This document shows, one piece after another, positions 10,010 through 22,510 of a stretch of DNA of 64,000 nucleotides. The position numbers were made by a program, and so were the translations under genes. The notes under the pieces are model-generated. The model made no database searches. It was not told where the DNA came from and saw only the letters and a list, made by a program, of their open reading frames with translations. The stretch spans positions 28,866,796-28,930,795 of the forward strand of contig NC_054548.1 of assembly GCF_017654505.1 (NCBI RefSeq), written 5' to 3'. Each line of letters starts with the position of its first letter. Within the stretch, counting starts at the first letter, position 1. This DNA is from Polyodon spathula (taxonomy: Eukaryota; Chordata; Actinopteri; Acipenseriformes; Polyodontidae).

Positions 10010-10590
10010 TATATAAATAAAAAGAGTATGTGTGAATCTGACATCTTCCTGGATTCCGCGGTCAGGGGTATCTGCTAGTACCCCTTCATTAAATCCAGTG
10101 TCGTCATAAAATGAGCCTTGCCTAGACACTCCAGCAACTCATCTACCCGGGGCATCGGATAAGGGTCAAACTTCGATTTTTCATTAACTCGTCTACAAAA
10201 CCAAGTTGACCCATCTGGCTTATCCACTAAAACAATCGGACTGTTCCAATCACTTTGGGACTTCTCTATTACACCCAGTCTGAGCATCTCATCAATTTCT
10301 TCCTTTATTACCTGCCATTTGTATTCAGGTATGTGGTGCAACCTCTGGCGAACTGGCGCCCCCGGCTCAATTTCAATGTGATGGTGGGCTAGTCGAGTCT
10401 GCTTAAGAACGGGAGAAAACACATCAAGAAACTGTGCCACCAGCGCATGAGCCTGACCTTTCTGTGCTGGTGTCAGATTATCGGCACTCTGTACACACCC
10501 TTTCTTCGCCAACACAGAAAGATCAGGACCCAGGTCTGTGACATCATCTGCTTGTGCCACTAACAAAGCCTCCTGTTGCAACCAGGGCTT
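10010..10590 (-). pseudogene. pol: Reverse transcriptase N-terminal half, second Gmr1-like copy
   Basis: The frame 10581-10075 contains EMLRLGVIEKSQSDWNSPIV, a damaged FCRRVNEKSKFDPYPMPRVDEL (three residues of the usual RFCIDYRRVNE motif are gone) and TTLDLMKGY. The next codon is TAG where Trp is expected (KGY*QIPL). Between about 10010 and 9965 the palm with the YxDD box has been deleted and the sequence jumps to the region before RNase H. No active polymerase could be made. Confidence 0.85.
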
Positions 10591-11130
10591 CTAGAGGTTT
10601 ACATGATAAATGTGTTTTTCAATCGATCACTCCGGCTGGCAGATCTCATAATCCACAGTCCCAATCTGTTGTGTAACCTCAAAAGGTCCTTGTCACCAGA
10701 AGTTTAGACTCAGAACTGGGCAACAATAGAAGCACTTTATCCCCTGGCTGAAATGAGCATAACCGGGCTCTCCTGTTATATTGGGTCTCCTGTCTGCATT
10801 GAGCCTGCTGCAAATTTCTACTTTCTCATGGACTTAAGATATTTGCGCAGGTCCAAAACATACCAGACAGTATTGGTCAAATTGTCCTACTGCTTCTCCC
10901 ACATCTTTTTGACCAGATCATGTACACCCCGTAGAAGCCTGAGGTACCACTAGCAAAGAGAAGGGGGGAATCAGCTGGTTCCAGTAGTGCACGTTACTAT
11001 TAATAAATCTGTGCAACATGTTTTTGAGGGTTTTATTAAAACGCTCCACAAGACCATTCATCTGAGGATGGTACCGAGGTCCTAATGGTCTTAAATCCTG
11101 AAAAGTTTACATGTTCCTGTAATCCTGCAA
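10591..11130 (-). pseudogene. pol: Integrase C-terminal part, second Gmr1-like copy
   Basis: In broken frames on the minus strand one reads YHPQMNGLVERFNKTLKNML with the third catalytic Glu (near 11040), then PPFSLLVVPQASTG, and further on FQPGDKVLLLLPSSESKL and DYEICQPE, the integrase C-terminal module, leading directly into RT. Several stops and shifts interrupt it. The first two catalytic Asp residues and the zinc module are missing because the sequence changes near 11130. Confidence 0.75.
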
Positions 11131-11154
11131 GCGGTGAGCAATGGCCCTGGGGTG

Positions 11155-11272
11155 TTTCTCCGCCGAAATTTGTGCTACACAGACCCATTTATATCCTGTG
11201 CACCAATACATATACACCAACATTAACACACCACACGCAAGACAACACAAAATCCACACATGGGCGAGGCAC
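11155..11272 (-). repeat. Fragment of an LTR related to 47226-47797
   Basis: The stretch from GCTACACAGACCCATTTATATCC to about GGCGAGGCACAAAT aligns by eye with the right end of the solo LTR at 47226-47797 (ACACAGACC.GTTTATATCC, then a series of CA-rich blocks). It is truncated on both sides and borders the decayed Gmr1-like integrase. Confidence 0.5.
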
Positions 11273-12794
11273 AAATATATATTTTTAAATGTAGATAGTA
11301 TAAGGAAAGCTGAATGTATTAACCTTGGATTTTAGGAAGTGTATGGCTTTAGTTTCACGTGTCACTTGCAGAATGATATTTGTCCTGTTTCTTATCTTTC
11401 TTTAATCAATGATATTTTATTCCTAAGGAATAAAACATTTCTGTTTTTATGCATAACACTCCTTGTGTTTACAACTTTCCCATTTTAGTAAAAGGAAAAG
11501 ATTAATTAAAGCAGAATTTAGAAGATTAGACTAGAAGATTAGACTACCATAGGTAAGGTAGTCACAAGTTTTAATTATGGTCTGTGAAACCAGCCATACG
11601 GATGAAAGAAAAAGAGAGAAAGGGTGGCCTTTCTACATTTCTCTTCCTAAGCCACCTCTATTCTTTAATGAATGGGAAAACATATTATCATAGTGCTTCC
11701 CTGCATTGATATTGTTGCTTAGTAACTAATTATTTTGTATTAATAGGAAAATACTTAACAATAACTATACTTATTAAGAGGTTCAATGGCTATCCATTTC
11801 CTGCAATTGTCTTAAATAACAATAGGGTCTACCTTGCATGTCAAACTGACAAGCAATCTTGAAAAGTCTCCACTTTGACAAAATACATAAATCAGCAAAG
11901 CAAATAATAGTCTGCTTTCAAGAGCAGATTTTCTGGTAAATGTAGATTTATGTAATATAATCTAATATAATCCTACATGTAATAATCTAATATAATTCTA
12001 AATGTAATAGAATCTAATATAACCCTACAGGAGTGCTAGCCAAGAGCCAACGCTAAACAGCAGAACATTAATATCAGTGCTGAAATGACATTAGTTTAAC
12101 ATGCCAGACACATATAATGACATGTCATCATTATGAACAAATCAGTCTGTCACAGAAAATGTTGACTGCGATGCGTAATGTAGATGATCCATTAGGATTC
12201 CATACTAAATGTAATCTGTGGTACAATCTATGTGTAAGGGAATATTGTCCGACTGTCAATCAAAGCAGAAATTTACAAATCAGAGTTAATAGATTACCTA
12301 CCTGTAGATGGGATATAAAGCAAGAGCTATGACAATAGAGCAGTGTTAAGGTCATGTGATCGCTCTGCTGGCAGATGTAAACAGTGTGTTCAATATTTTA
12401 GAATATGTCGAATCCGCTATCCGAAAGTATAAAGAACAAAAAAGGCAGCTACAGGAGTTTGAATGCATATGTACCATGGACTCAGTTTTGAGGTGCTGGA
12501 ATGGGTTTTTTTCTTGTGTAGAAACGTTTTCATACTAACTTTTGTACTTGATAACATTCATTTAAAAATGCAGTTGATGCCAACGATGAATACATTTTTT
12601 GTGACTAATTAGCTATTAATATTTAAAATACTGACTACTTTGATATATATTTCAATATTAACTAAATCGAGTTATTATTCAAACTCATATTTCTTATGAG
12701 TGGTAATTGGTTTATTAAAATGTTTGGAAATACTGCTATTTTATTGATTATTGGCTCATTTACAGTCATCTTAAAATAACACTAGAATATGTTT
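11273..12794. other. AT-rich stretch, nothing recognised
   Basis: Short open frames only, none with recognisable protein features. A local ATCTAATATAAT motif recurs three times near 11955-12020. Confidence 0.6.
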
Positions 12795-12827
12795 GGGGGG
12801 GGGGGGGGGGGGGGAGGGGGGTCGTGA

Positions 12828-12880
<53 letters not shown>
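12795..12880. repeat. G-run followed by (TAA)n microsatellite
   Basis: A run of about 26 G with one A (12795-12821), then a TAA array from about 12829 to 12878. A shorter T-run/G-run pair lies at 12949-12967. Confidence 0.95.
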
Positions 12881-12881
<1 letters not shown>

Positions 12882-13951
12882 CATTTTTTGAGTGATTCAA
12901 AATTCGTTAAATTTTGTCTTGGTTAAGTGGTGCAGCTGCCTTACGATTTTTTTTTTTTTTTGGGGGGGTGGCAAGCCGATTTTGCAAGCTGTATTTGGTT
13001 GCACAGAGTAGTGATGAAAATAGTAACTTATGCAAGGCTCTCGTTTCCCTCTGTATTGTGCGTATTCATCTTTGTTATGCATGACAGTTCAGCGTGACAG
13101 GTAACGGCTGGACTTTTTATTTACAGTGTTCAGAAATTAGGATTTAAGTTATGTTTTTATGCACATAGTAGGCCTACTCTTTTACCTCAAAGTGATTCCT
13201 GTTCAGGTATTTATGAATGGGAATAATAAGTGACATGCACTTCTTTCTTGTTTGATGATCATGAAAAAACAACTGCATTTCTATAATGTACAATTATACA
13301 ATGGTACCTAATTTAAAGGTTTTTTAAAAACACCTGTTTAGTTTTTGGAATTTATTTTATTTACTAAAATTTAAGTGTTTTTTTTTCCATCTTTCACAAT
13401 ATTTATTCAAATGAATAAAGAACAGTTTAGATTAGGTTTATTTATAATGTTACAGGTTTAAACATGTTTTTAATTTGGCATTTTCCCAAGGAGTGCTTAA
13501 TGCAGCTGAGCAGGTGGGCCTTGGGTAAAAACTGTTGGGAACCTCATGAAATTAATTTTTATGTTGATCTTCCATTTCTTAAACCAACTATGGTGAAGCA
13601 ATCTTGCATGGTTATATTGATGACATTTTTGGAATGTAATTTTTATGTAAGCATATTTAACTTCTACAAATCCACAGACCAGGTAAACTTTATAGACATT
13701 TTTGAATGATAAAAACAGTATCGGGTGTGCACATTGACATTCCAGTAATCCGATCAATTGTTGACTTCTTCCCACTAAATTGATGAAACATTATTTCGAA
13801 TAGTTTACTGGGAGTATCAGAGTGTTTGTACATCCATCCATGAGCACACAAGAAGCTATTCATTGCCATTTCCTATTCTATACTATTCTGTACTATTCTT
13901 GTTCATCATACTGATACTGAAGCTTTGATTGTGAAACTGCAGCTGTGGCAA
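12881..13951. other. AT-rich stretch, nothing recognised
   Basis: No supported gene. The frames at 13464-13775 overlap on both strands and have no recognisable motif. Confidence 0.55.

Positions 13952-14016
<65 letters not shown>
13952..14016. repeat. (AT)n array, left of the Intruder element
   Basis: About 32 AT units with one break, ending where the transposon terminal repeat begins. Confidence 0.95.
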
Positions 14017-14023
<7 letters not shown>

Positions 14024-15503
14024 TACTGTGCAAAAGTTTTAGGCAGGTGTGAAACAATGCTGTAAAGTAAGAATGCTTTCAAAAATAATAAAAAAAATGA
14101 CATGTTAATAGTTTATATTTATCAATTAACAAAATGCAAAGTGAGTGAACAGAAGAAAAATCTACATCAAATCCATAGCTGGTGTGACCACCCTTTGCCT
14201 TCAAAACAGCATCAATTCTTCTAGATGCACTTGCACACAGTTTTTGAAGGAACTCGGCAGGTAGGTTGGCCCAAACATCTTGGAGAACTAACCACAGTCC
14301 TTCTGTGGATTTAGGCAGCCTCAGTTGCTTTTCTCTCTTCATGTAATCCCAGACAGACTAGATGATGTTGAGATCAGGGCTCTGTGGGGGCCATACCATC
14401 ACTTCCAGGACTCCTTGTTCTTCTTTACGATTTAGGTAGTTCTTAATGACTTTCACTGTATGTTTGGGGTCGTTGTCATGCTGCAGAATAAATTTGGGGC
14501 CAATCAGATGCCTCCCTGATGGTATTGCATGATGGATACGTATCTGCCTGTACTTCTCAGCATTGAGGAGACCATTAATTCTAATCAAATCCCCAACTCC
14601 ATTTGTAGAAATGCAGTCCCAAACTTCCAAGGAACCTCCACCATGCTTCAATGTTGCCTGTAGACACTCATTCGTCTACCGCTCTCTAGCTCTTTGGCGA
14701 ACAAACTGCCTTCTGCTACAGCCAAATATTTCAAATTTTAACTCATCAGTCCAGAGCACCTGCTGCCATTTTTCTGCACCCCAGTTCCTGTGTTTTCATG
14801 CCTAGTTGAGTCGCTTGGCCTTTTTTCCACGTTGGATGGCTTTTTGGCCGCAAGTCTTCCATGAAGGCCACTTTTGACCAGACTTCTCCGGACAGTAGAT
14901 GGGTGTACCAGGGTTCCACTGTTTTCTGCCAATTCTGAGCTGATGGCACTGCTAGATTGCGAAGGGAAGTAAACATGATGTGTCTTTCATCTGCTGCAGT
15001 AAGTTTCCTTGGCCGACCACTGCGCCTACGGTCCTCAACTTTGCTTGTTTCTTTATGCTTCTTCAAAAGAGCTTGGACAGCACATGTGAAAACCCTGTCT
15101 GTCTTGAAATTTCTGCCTGGGAGAGACCTTGCTGATGCAGTATAATTACCTTGTGTCTTGTTGCTGTGCTCAGTCTTGCCACAGTTAATGATTGTGTTTA
15201 AACCTACATATTGAATTGAGGATCATTAGCACCTGTTTTGTATAATTGTTTAATCATACGCCTGACTATATGCCTACAAAATCCCTGACTTTGTGCAAGT
15301 GTACCTAGAAGAATTGATGCAGTTTTGAAGGCAAAGGCTGGTCACACCAAATATGGATTTGATGTAGATTTTTCTTCTGTTCACTCACTTTGCATTTTGT
15401 TAACTGATAAATACAATCATTTACTTGTCTATTTTTGAAAGCATTCTTACTTTACAACATTTTTTACACCTTCTTAAAACTTTTGCACAGTACTCTGTGT
15501 GTA
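14017..15503 (-). mobile_element. Tc1/mariner element of DD38E (Intruder) type
   Basis: Long inverted repeats bound the element: the left arm runs TACACAGTACTGTGCAAAAG and on through a block repeated inverted at the right (CTTTTGCACAGTACTCTGTGTGTA). The arms extend to about 210-250 bp and include CTTTGCCTTCAAAACAGCAT near 14200 and its inverted partner near 15330. Between them lies a minus-strand transposase pseudogene. Both flanks are TA arrays, matching TA target use by this superfamily. Confidence 0.9.
14079..15066 (-). pseudogene. DD38E Tc1-type transposase with the catalytic Glu changed to stop
   Basis: N-terminal remnants include a GRP hook-like SGRPRKLTAADERHI (near 15010), followed in shifted frames by LWTDELKFEIFG (first catalytic D, near 14735), KHGGGSLEVW, LQHDNDPKHTVKV (second D) and WPPQSPDLNII. 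Between the second D and the next key position there are 38 residues, the DD38E spacing of the Intruder family rather than the DD34E of classic Tc1. The codon at the Glu position is TAG (14358-14360); the frame then resumes as SVWDYMKREKQLRLPKSTE to 14079. The enzyme would cut and rejoin DNA at the terminal repeats; this copy cannot, through that stop, another TAG near 14670 and frameshifts. Confidence 0.88.
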
Positions 15504-15504
15504 T

Positions 15505-15577
<73 letters not shown>
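15504..15577. repeat. (AT)n array, right of the Intruder element
   Basis: About 37 AT units with one ATT break, starting where the right terminal repeat ends. Confidence 0.95.
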
Positions 15578-18537
15578 CATTACGTCGATTGTTTTTAATC
15601 GATGTGCGATCCATACACCTTACGCTTTTTTTGGTCTTCCATATGCTACACTGGTCTCAAATGTGCAGTTTTGAAAGAAAACATGTTATGGCACATGTGT
15701 TTTCATATATCTAGTATCTGTTACTAATTTAGATTACAGGAAGCACTTATACTATGTTTCCATGAACCACAGAACTTGGGTACGTTCTCGATCCCACATC
15801 ATTTGGATATTATTATAGGATTGGCGAGATTTTGGGACACAGCCCAATGTCCTCTGGCGAGGGTGTTATAAACAGTGCAGATGTTGATGATGTGGCATTA
15901 GGCCCCTATCAAATATTATGCATGCGCCACATTTCATTCCCCAAAGTGAGACTAGAAGGGATAAAAAGTAAACAAAGATGGCGTGCCCCAATGAATTGCA
16001 GACAAGCAAAAATATCTTGACTACACTGTTCATGCTGCATGTTCAGTGCCAGGCTGCACCAACAGTGGTTACAAAAATCCTTGTATTATCTTTGTGTACC
16101 AATTTAACAAGTGCTATTGTGAGCATGACATATCTTCTGAGATACTACATGTGTAAAACATAAGGAAAATTCCTATAGTAGGAAGTAAGTGAAGGTGTCC
16201 ACCTTGCACATTAAATTCACACTATGGTTCTTTGTTGATATACCTTTTTTTTAATTACTTGGTAGCTGTAGTGAGTATTTGATTATGATGATACACATAA
16301 AAAATACATACAATTATTATTTTTTATATTGCATTTAAAAACACCAGAGAATGTTACACACACTTGAGACTATTTTGGGAATGAGAATTGATTAATTACT
16401 AATTGCTTGTCATCCCAAATATCTTCTCAAGTGCAGGTAACTTTCTCCACTGTTTTATTTTTTTAGTTTTTTTAATGCCATTAGTATTTTAGTAATTAAA
16501 ATGTAGTTCAGGGCCATTTCATCTCATTCTGTTCTTTTCACCATCCCGACATTAACTACTTCCACTGTTGATATACATAATTATTAAATAGGGAATAGAA
16601 TAAACTTAATGACAGCTACGACTGCTTTAAAAAAAAATGTAGGCCTACCCATCCAAGTACGATACCAGATTTAAATGTACTATTCTTTGCCAATATACAT
16701 TTATTAAAATACTGATTCAATCAAACTACCCATGTTAAAAAATGTGTGCGTGCTGACAGAAGGGAGAATGTCCTGACAAAAATGTCAATGCAGTGGGAGG
16801 GGGGCACAAAATGCATTCTATCTGTGCAGTTCCTCTACAAAAGAATGGCACTTAGAGTAGATAGTGGCTACATGATTACTTCGCATTGTAGTGTCTTCAC
16901 AAATCACAACCAACTGTGAGAAATGTATGCCGCTCAGATGTGTTATAAATTGCAAATTAACTCACCACTGAGCGTAAGTACACAGGCCTCCTGTAATAGT
17001 GTACACTCTTGGAAACATGCTTTTGTCCAGAGTTCTTAGATTTCGTTTTAATGTAAGTTTCCACTGTTAATTCTGGCACAAAAGACAAATCGCGATCGCT
17101 GTAACTAACGTTAGCCAACATGATTTTTTTTTTTTAATCTCACTCTGTTTAGAAAAATGTTCTCGATCACGCATGTACTAGCAAAGGAAGTTGAAGTGAT
17201 CACAAATACAGTAGGCAGTTCTCAGAAATCCTACTACGATGTCAAAGTGAAATGTGCTGCATGTAAGTGTAATAAGTGGTCAAAAATGAATGGGCTAACA
17301 CTGCTTCTAAACAATGAGGGACACAGATATAGAGAACATTTTTCAATTCCTAGTTTGTTATATCTAAAAAAAATTCCAGAAAACATGATTTTTTTTGTTT
17401 TTGTTTCAAAGAACAGATGTCTGTATGCCATACAAGACTTAAAACAAATGGATGTTTTTTTTTTTATTTTATTTTTTTTATTTTTTGATAATTATTTTAG
17501 TTTTTCTTGGATGTGTATACAAAAACAAAGGTCTTTCCAAAAGCCCACAAAACAAAATTCAATGTAGTCATATTTTTCAGACCACACATACTGGTTGAGA
17601 ACACACTGTAGTATGCAGTGGTCTTCTTATAATACATTACCCTGAATTTTGACATTTGACCTTTTTTAGGTCCCTAATGCATATGATGAAATTCAGACAT
17701 TTTAAGTAATGATTGGTTGACAAAATGGAAACAAAATCTATCTTACTTGTTTTTAAAGACTTTCCTTATCTCTAAGTTAAGATACGTTACTGTGTGTGAC
17801 CTTGAGCAAGTCCCTATGTCCTATTATAAGTGACTCTGCAGCAGCAGTTGTTGATGCATGGTTCACCCCATGGTCTCTGTAAGCAAATGACCAATTAATA
17901 ATACTTTAACATGAGCTAATCACAAGACCTTTAAAGGTTTTACCACACCCCCTGGAGTTCATTTAAAATGATGTTTCTACAATACAGGAGTCCTCCATGA
18001 TAGAAATGTGTATATTATAACATTTGGCTCACAGCCACACAGCCCTAGGCAGCAAGCACTCCTGTATTGTGTCAATGGCCCTTCTGTTTTATTCAACTTG
18101 ACTAAAGGTGAATGCTAGTTTTATTCTGTTAATAATCATTTGGGAAAACTAGGAAACAATAGTGTGTAAGCTTACATAATTACATATGACATCAATAGAG
18201 GTCAAGTGAAAGCATTGTTTTAAACAGATATTTTTTTCTTTTTGGTGTATGTTCATAGAATTTTAATGCATTGTTATGTGTTAAGTTTGTATGATAAAGT
18301 GGCAGCCAATTAATCAACTCTTTCTAGAATGTCACTAGACAATCACAGTGCTCCCTGAAAATGCAACGTCATAATTAGGTCTTAAGCTATAAAATCCTAT
18401 TCAGTTACTATACAGAGAATCCAAGGGCTTCAGGGCTTTATTACGATCAATGAAGAATGTATTACAACTTTTGTTTAAATTTTTAATGTACTTTTATTTA
18501 TTTATTATTATTATTTTTTTAATCTGTATTTTTCAAG
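15578..18537. other. AT-rich stretch, no supported gene
   Basis: A 136-codon frame at 17157-17567 has no recognisable motif and ends in a lysine/phenylalanine-rich low-complexity tail caused by T-runs; it is not called. No element ends were recognised. Confidence 0.55.
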
Positions 18538-18611
18538 GTCATCTTCCGGGATCTGCCTCCAGTTGTCAACTGCAGAGACTCCATAATGGACCCCAAGCAA
18601 GACAGGAGTGT
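18538..18611 (+). other. Candidate exon-like stretch
   Basis: After a long pyrimidine tract and an AG (TTTTTCAAG) a locally GC-richer stretch of 74 bp is open and reads VIFRDLPPVVNCRDSIMDPK then QDRS; it ends at a good donor-like GTAAGC (18612-18617). If the donor is not used, the frame ends at TAA 18613-18615. The peptide is not recognised. It may be an exon of a host gene, part of a non-coding RNA, or chance. Confidence 0.25.
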
Positions 18612-20419
18612 GTAAGCATGTCCATTAGTGAAACTTGCACTGCTGAGATGTATTTTATTACCTATATGCACAATAAATCCCAATGACCGAGAAATACACG
18701 TTTTAATTATACGTTTAATACAAGTTCTTAGCTTTTACAAGCGTCAAGTTGAAACATGTATGCCTGCAAATAGAATGTTTCATGAAAATGCACTGAATGG
18801 GCTGTTTACTGGAGTTCATTGTATATTCTAGGGTCTTGTCATGACACTTGCAATTTCCTGGTTATGTTCCCATCTGCTGTGAAACATATTAATGATGTCC
18901 CATGCGTTTGGTCCCCCCCCCCCCCCCCCCTTTTTCTTTTTTTTTCCCATTTTTTTGTTTGTTTTTTTTACCTTGGCGGCATCTTTCACAAAAATGTATT
19001 GTTCACTGTTTCTAAATATTTTCTTTTACTGCTACTTCACTATTGATGTCATCATTTTTACTACAGGGTTTTCTAGCATACATCCTGCTTGTAAAGTACA
19101 ACAAACCTACATACCTACAAACATACTCAAGAGATGGCTAAAGGTTGAAGCTCACTCACAGTGTAGTGGATTTGAGGAGGTTCTGGGTTTGACAGAGACA
19201 GGGTGAAAAGATAGCATAAAGCTATGTCAGACTGCAACGTTTGAAAAATGCAGCATTCATATTTAAACAGTTTTCATTTCAGTGTAATTAACTAAAAATA
19301 ATTGTTATTGATGACATGGGTAAGAGATCACAAGATAATTATCTAAGGATTTCCACATTTCAATGCGGTCATCTAGAGATCGCAATTAAATTATCTCACA
19401 TTTCATTGTGGTTTATATTGAGATTGAAAAATAATTCTCTCAGGATCTCCATAATTACATTGATAGGTACATCAGAAACACATGGAATAAAATCTTTTCC
19501 CAAACTCACTCAGGTGCTCAGGACTTTTCCATTGTGTCAGCACAAGTACATAACAGTATATGCATACAAAAAAAGAAAATCCAACATACTAAGAAACAAT
19601 ATGCTTTCAATCAGCAATTACACCAAAAGATCCAGGAATATAAAAGCAATACAGCCCGTGAATAAAATGTTCCACAGTGATGGCTCTTGCACATGACGAA
19701 GTGAACTGATGCAGCTGCTGGATCTCCTCATTTCCTCTGATGACAGATGGGCCGGCTAAGTGAGGACTTGTATACCATCACTTTGCAGGTGGCAGACCTG
19801 AAATAACATAATAAATACAGCTTTCCTAAAATGCCCCCCCCCATGAGCCCCATAACCCCCATAACCCCCATAACCCCCTAAAACTTATCAAGAACAAGTT
19901 CCCAGAACACTCATCGCATCACAATACTGTATGCATTCACGCACACACACATATTTAGTTTAATTTCAACACATAAATATCAATAGCTAAATAAGTAGGC
20001 AATACACACACAGCTTAATTCCCATCTGGTACTACAGAGATAAGAGAATAATTTAGTTCAGACTTTTATTAAAAAGACCTATCAACAGTGTTAATACATC
20101 TAGTGGTAATCATCAGTACCACGAAGTAGAATTAGTGACACGTGTGATTCTATCATTCGTTTGAGAAATATTTGCCCATCTGATGATGAATGAAGGTATT
20201 GCCTTTTAATTACTTCGTTACAGCAAGCCAAATTATAAATGAGCTGGTAGTGTACAATGTGGAGAGGGCACGTGCTCTATGTATCATCACAGTGAAAAAT
20301 ATAGGGAGGCACACTTCCTTTAAGTAGGAATGTGTTTTATTGAAAGTAATTAAAAATGTATGAAGAATTTAAAACACTGTACAAGTTGGAATGTATACTG
20401 AGGACTTTGGCCGGTACTA

Positions 20420-20422
<3 letters not shown>
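18612..20422. other. AT-rich stretch with short simple repeats
   Basis: Contains a C-run with T-run (about 18913-18945) and a short 9-bp tandem of unit ATAACCCCC (about 19852-19879). The 126-codon frame at 19316 shows no recognisable features. Confidence 0.55.

Positions 20423-20500
<78 letters not shown>
20423..20500. repeat. (TA)n microsatellite
   Basis: About 39 uninterrupted TA units. Confidence 0.97.
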
Positions 20501-20503
<3 letters not shown>

Positions 20504-21400
20504 GTTCCTATAATCTATACTTTAACATGAGTATAAAGATGGTGAAGATGTATTAAAATAAAAGTATATATTTATAAACTAATTAAATGTGGGGCCTGAA
20601 AATTAAATTGTCCAATCTGACACTGCTGCGGAAAACGAAAACCAAGTGCTGTGTTTAGTTTAAAACAGATCACATGTGATCATTTAAATATTTACTTTAC
20701 ATGCTGTTTTATTGGGAATTAGCTGAGGAAAGGTACTCATGCCCCTTGACAGACTGTTTACTCTTGAGTCAGAATGACATTGAGTTTAAAACTGTTTAAA
20801 CGTATTGTATTCCTGTGGCCATTCTGTGTCATTGTGTTCTGCAGTCATGTATGTAACACATTTTACTGATCATGTAAAAAAAAAAAAAAACAGTGAGATA
20901 ATCAAAGCTGTGCACATGGGAGTGAGGAAACATGGAAATGAGGGTGTCTTAATCCGAATGTCTAAAAATTGACAGGGTATATTGTCAAAGGAGTTTAGAC
21001 AGGTGTAACTCATGCATTTTTATCTAGTCTGGTCTCCAGTATAAGAGAGGTTTTCCAAAGCATCAGATAGTTTTCCCTTAAGCACTTAGGCGCCTATACA
21101 TCTAACCATTTGAATGTATGCACTAGTGTCACCCTTGTGACTAACTTTCTTATTAGCTTTTGTGTGCACGTGTGTTTTTTTTTGTTAATATTTATTTTTG
21201 ATATTTTTTTGTTTGAAGACACGTGATAGTTTTTCTACTAAGCACTTTGTTATTGTAACCACTTATTTTCCTCATATGGGCATAGCTTCCACTTGTTGTT
21301 ATAGTTTAATCAAGTGTTTAGTGGTTTCACTTTCCTCCACCTGCATCTTCTTATTGTACCGTCATGAACCTTGTACAGAGAAAATTAACAGAAATTAGTA
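20501..21400. other. AT-rich stretch, nothing recognised
   Basis: Nothing beyond an A-run at 20877-20890 could be supported. Confidence 0.55.
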
Positions 21401-22510
21401 CAGCTGGATCTGCTGCAGTTTAACAGAGGGCAATTTAAGAATAAAAGGAGAGAGGGTTTTGGGAGGGGAGAAGAAAAAGAACGGATCAGAGATCACAGAC
21501 CAGAGACAGGTTGAGAATACGGAGCAGCACAGTGAGAAAGCCAGCAAACTGAAGCAGCTGGCAGAGCACAAACCGAGTGCAGGTCTGAGTATAGAAAACA
21601 TATAGAGTTATGTTTTAGGAATAAATGCCCTGCTGTCTTCGTGTCTACCTTTTTATTTCCGGTTTTGGTTTTTTGTGTGCATTTCTTTTTTTTCTTTTAC
21701 TGGGATGCACTACAGTCAGGGATGCGCTGCAGGTTTACCTTTTGTTTTTTTGTTTTTTTGTGGACTTTGTGTATAGCTGCCTGCTCGCATTCCCTGTGTA
21801 TCAGATTTTTATAGTTTCTGTTTTAACTATTTATTATTTTTGCTGTTAGATTTTATTATTATTTTCTTTTATTGGAACTTGCGCTTTTAGATTTTTTTTT
21901 TTTTTCATTTTTGCTGGACATTTTGCTAGACTGTATTTTTGTGCTGTTTATTGTTTCATCTCCTATCCACCCCCGAGAGGACATCACCCCACAAGGAACA
22001 GAGAGAGGACACTGTTAGATATGAGAAACCCTGCTCCCTCAGATTGATGTGGCTTGGATGTGCTGATTGTCCAGTATTGAGGTAAGTACAGTATTTTACT
22101 GGGACACCAGGCCGTGGACAGCGGTCCCCCACGTGTAGAGGCGGGATTTTAGAACTAAATTAGAATTTATTTTTTATTTTTCCTTTTTTTTTTAAATATT
22201 CTTTTTGGACTTGAGTATTTTAACAATATTTTTTAAAATTTTAGATGTTTACTTTTGTCCTACAAATATAGTAGAACCAATAAAAGCTTCCTCGTAATAC
22301 TTACTTGTTGGTGTGCCTCTTTGCTATTCATTTGGTGTGTGGACTGCTGGATAAAATCAAACCTGTGCAAAGATAAATTGACACTTAACCTGGTTATATA
22401 TTCGGCACTGTGTAATACTGTTAGTGGGTAATAACTTCCCAGTGAGTCCTGGTGCTCACTAGCCTCCACCATGTGGCGTAGTCTAGGATACGAGTAATTT
22501 ACGGTGACAC
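21401..22510. repeat. Unclassified repeat-like region
   Basis: A purine-rich, GC-richer block (21420-21600) with GGAATAAATGCC just after it, long T-rich pyrimidine tracts (21640-21950), a CACCCCCGAGAGGACATCACC block and an ACCAATAAAAGCTTCC polyadenylation-like signal (near 22275) resemble the untranslated parts of LTR elements, but no TG...CA borders, coding frame or second copy could be found in the window. Confidence 0.3.

Larger units (their letters stand above)
8742..11130 (-). mobile_element. Second Gmr1-like Ty3/gypsy copy, decayed
   Basis: On the minus strand the order is integrase core end (about 11100-10980), integrase C-terminus, RT N-terminal half, RNase H and a probable 3' LTR. 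The integrase-before-RT order repeats that of the copy at 1-5069, but the sequence is clearly a different, older family member with many stops. The 5' LTR, gag, protease and most of integrase are missing; the right boundary near 11130 abuts unrelated LTR-like sequence. Confidence 0.8.

Noticed and set aside
17157..17567. 136-codon plus-strand frame
   Set aside because: No recognisable motif, ends in low-complexity sequence from T-runs, no sign of splicing or conservation.
19843..19884. Telomere-like CCCCATAA tandem
   Set aside because: The unit is ATAACCCCC, not the vertebrate CCCTAA, and there are only about three copies; a simple repeat.
20356..20556. Tyr-Ile repeat frame, and similar ones at 13906, 15435 and 29917
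   Set aside because: Translations of TA arrays.
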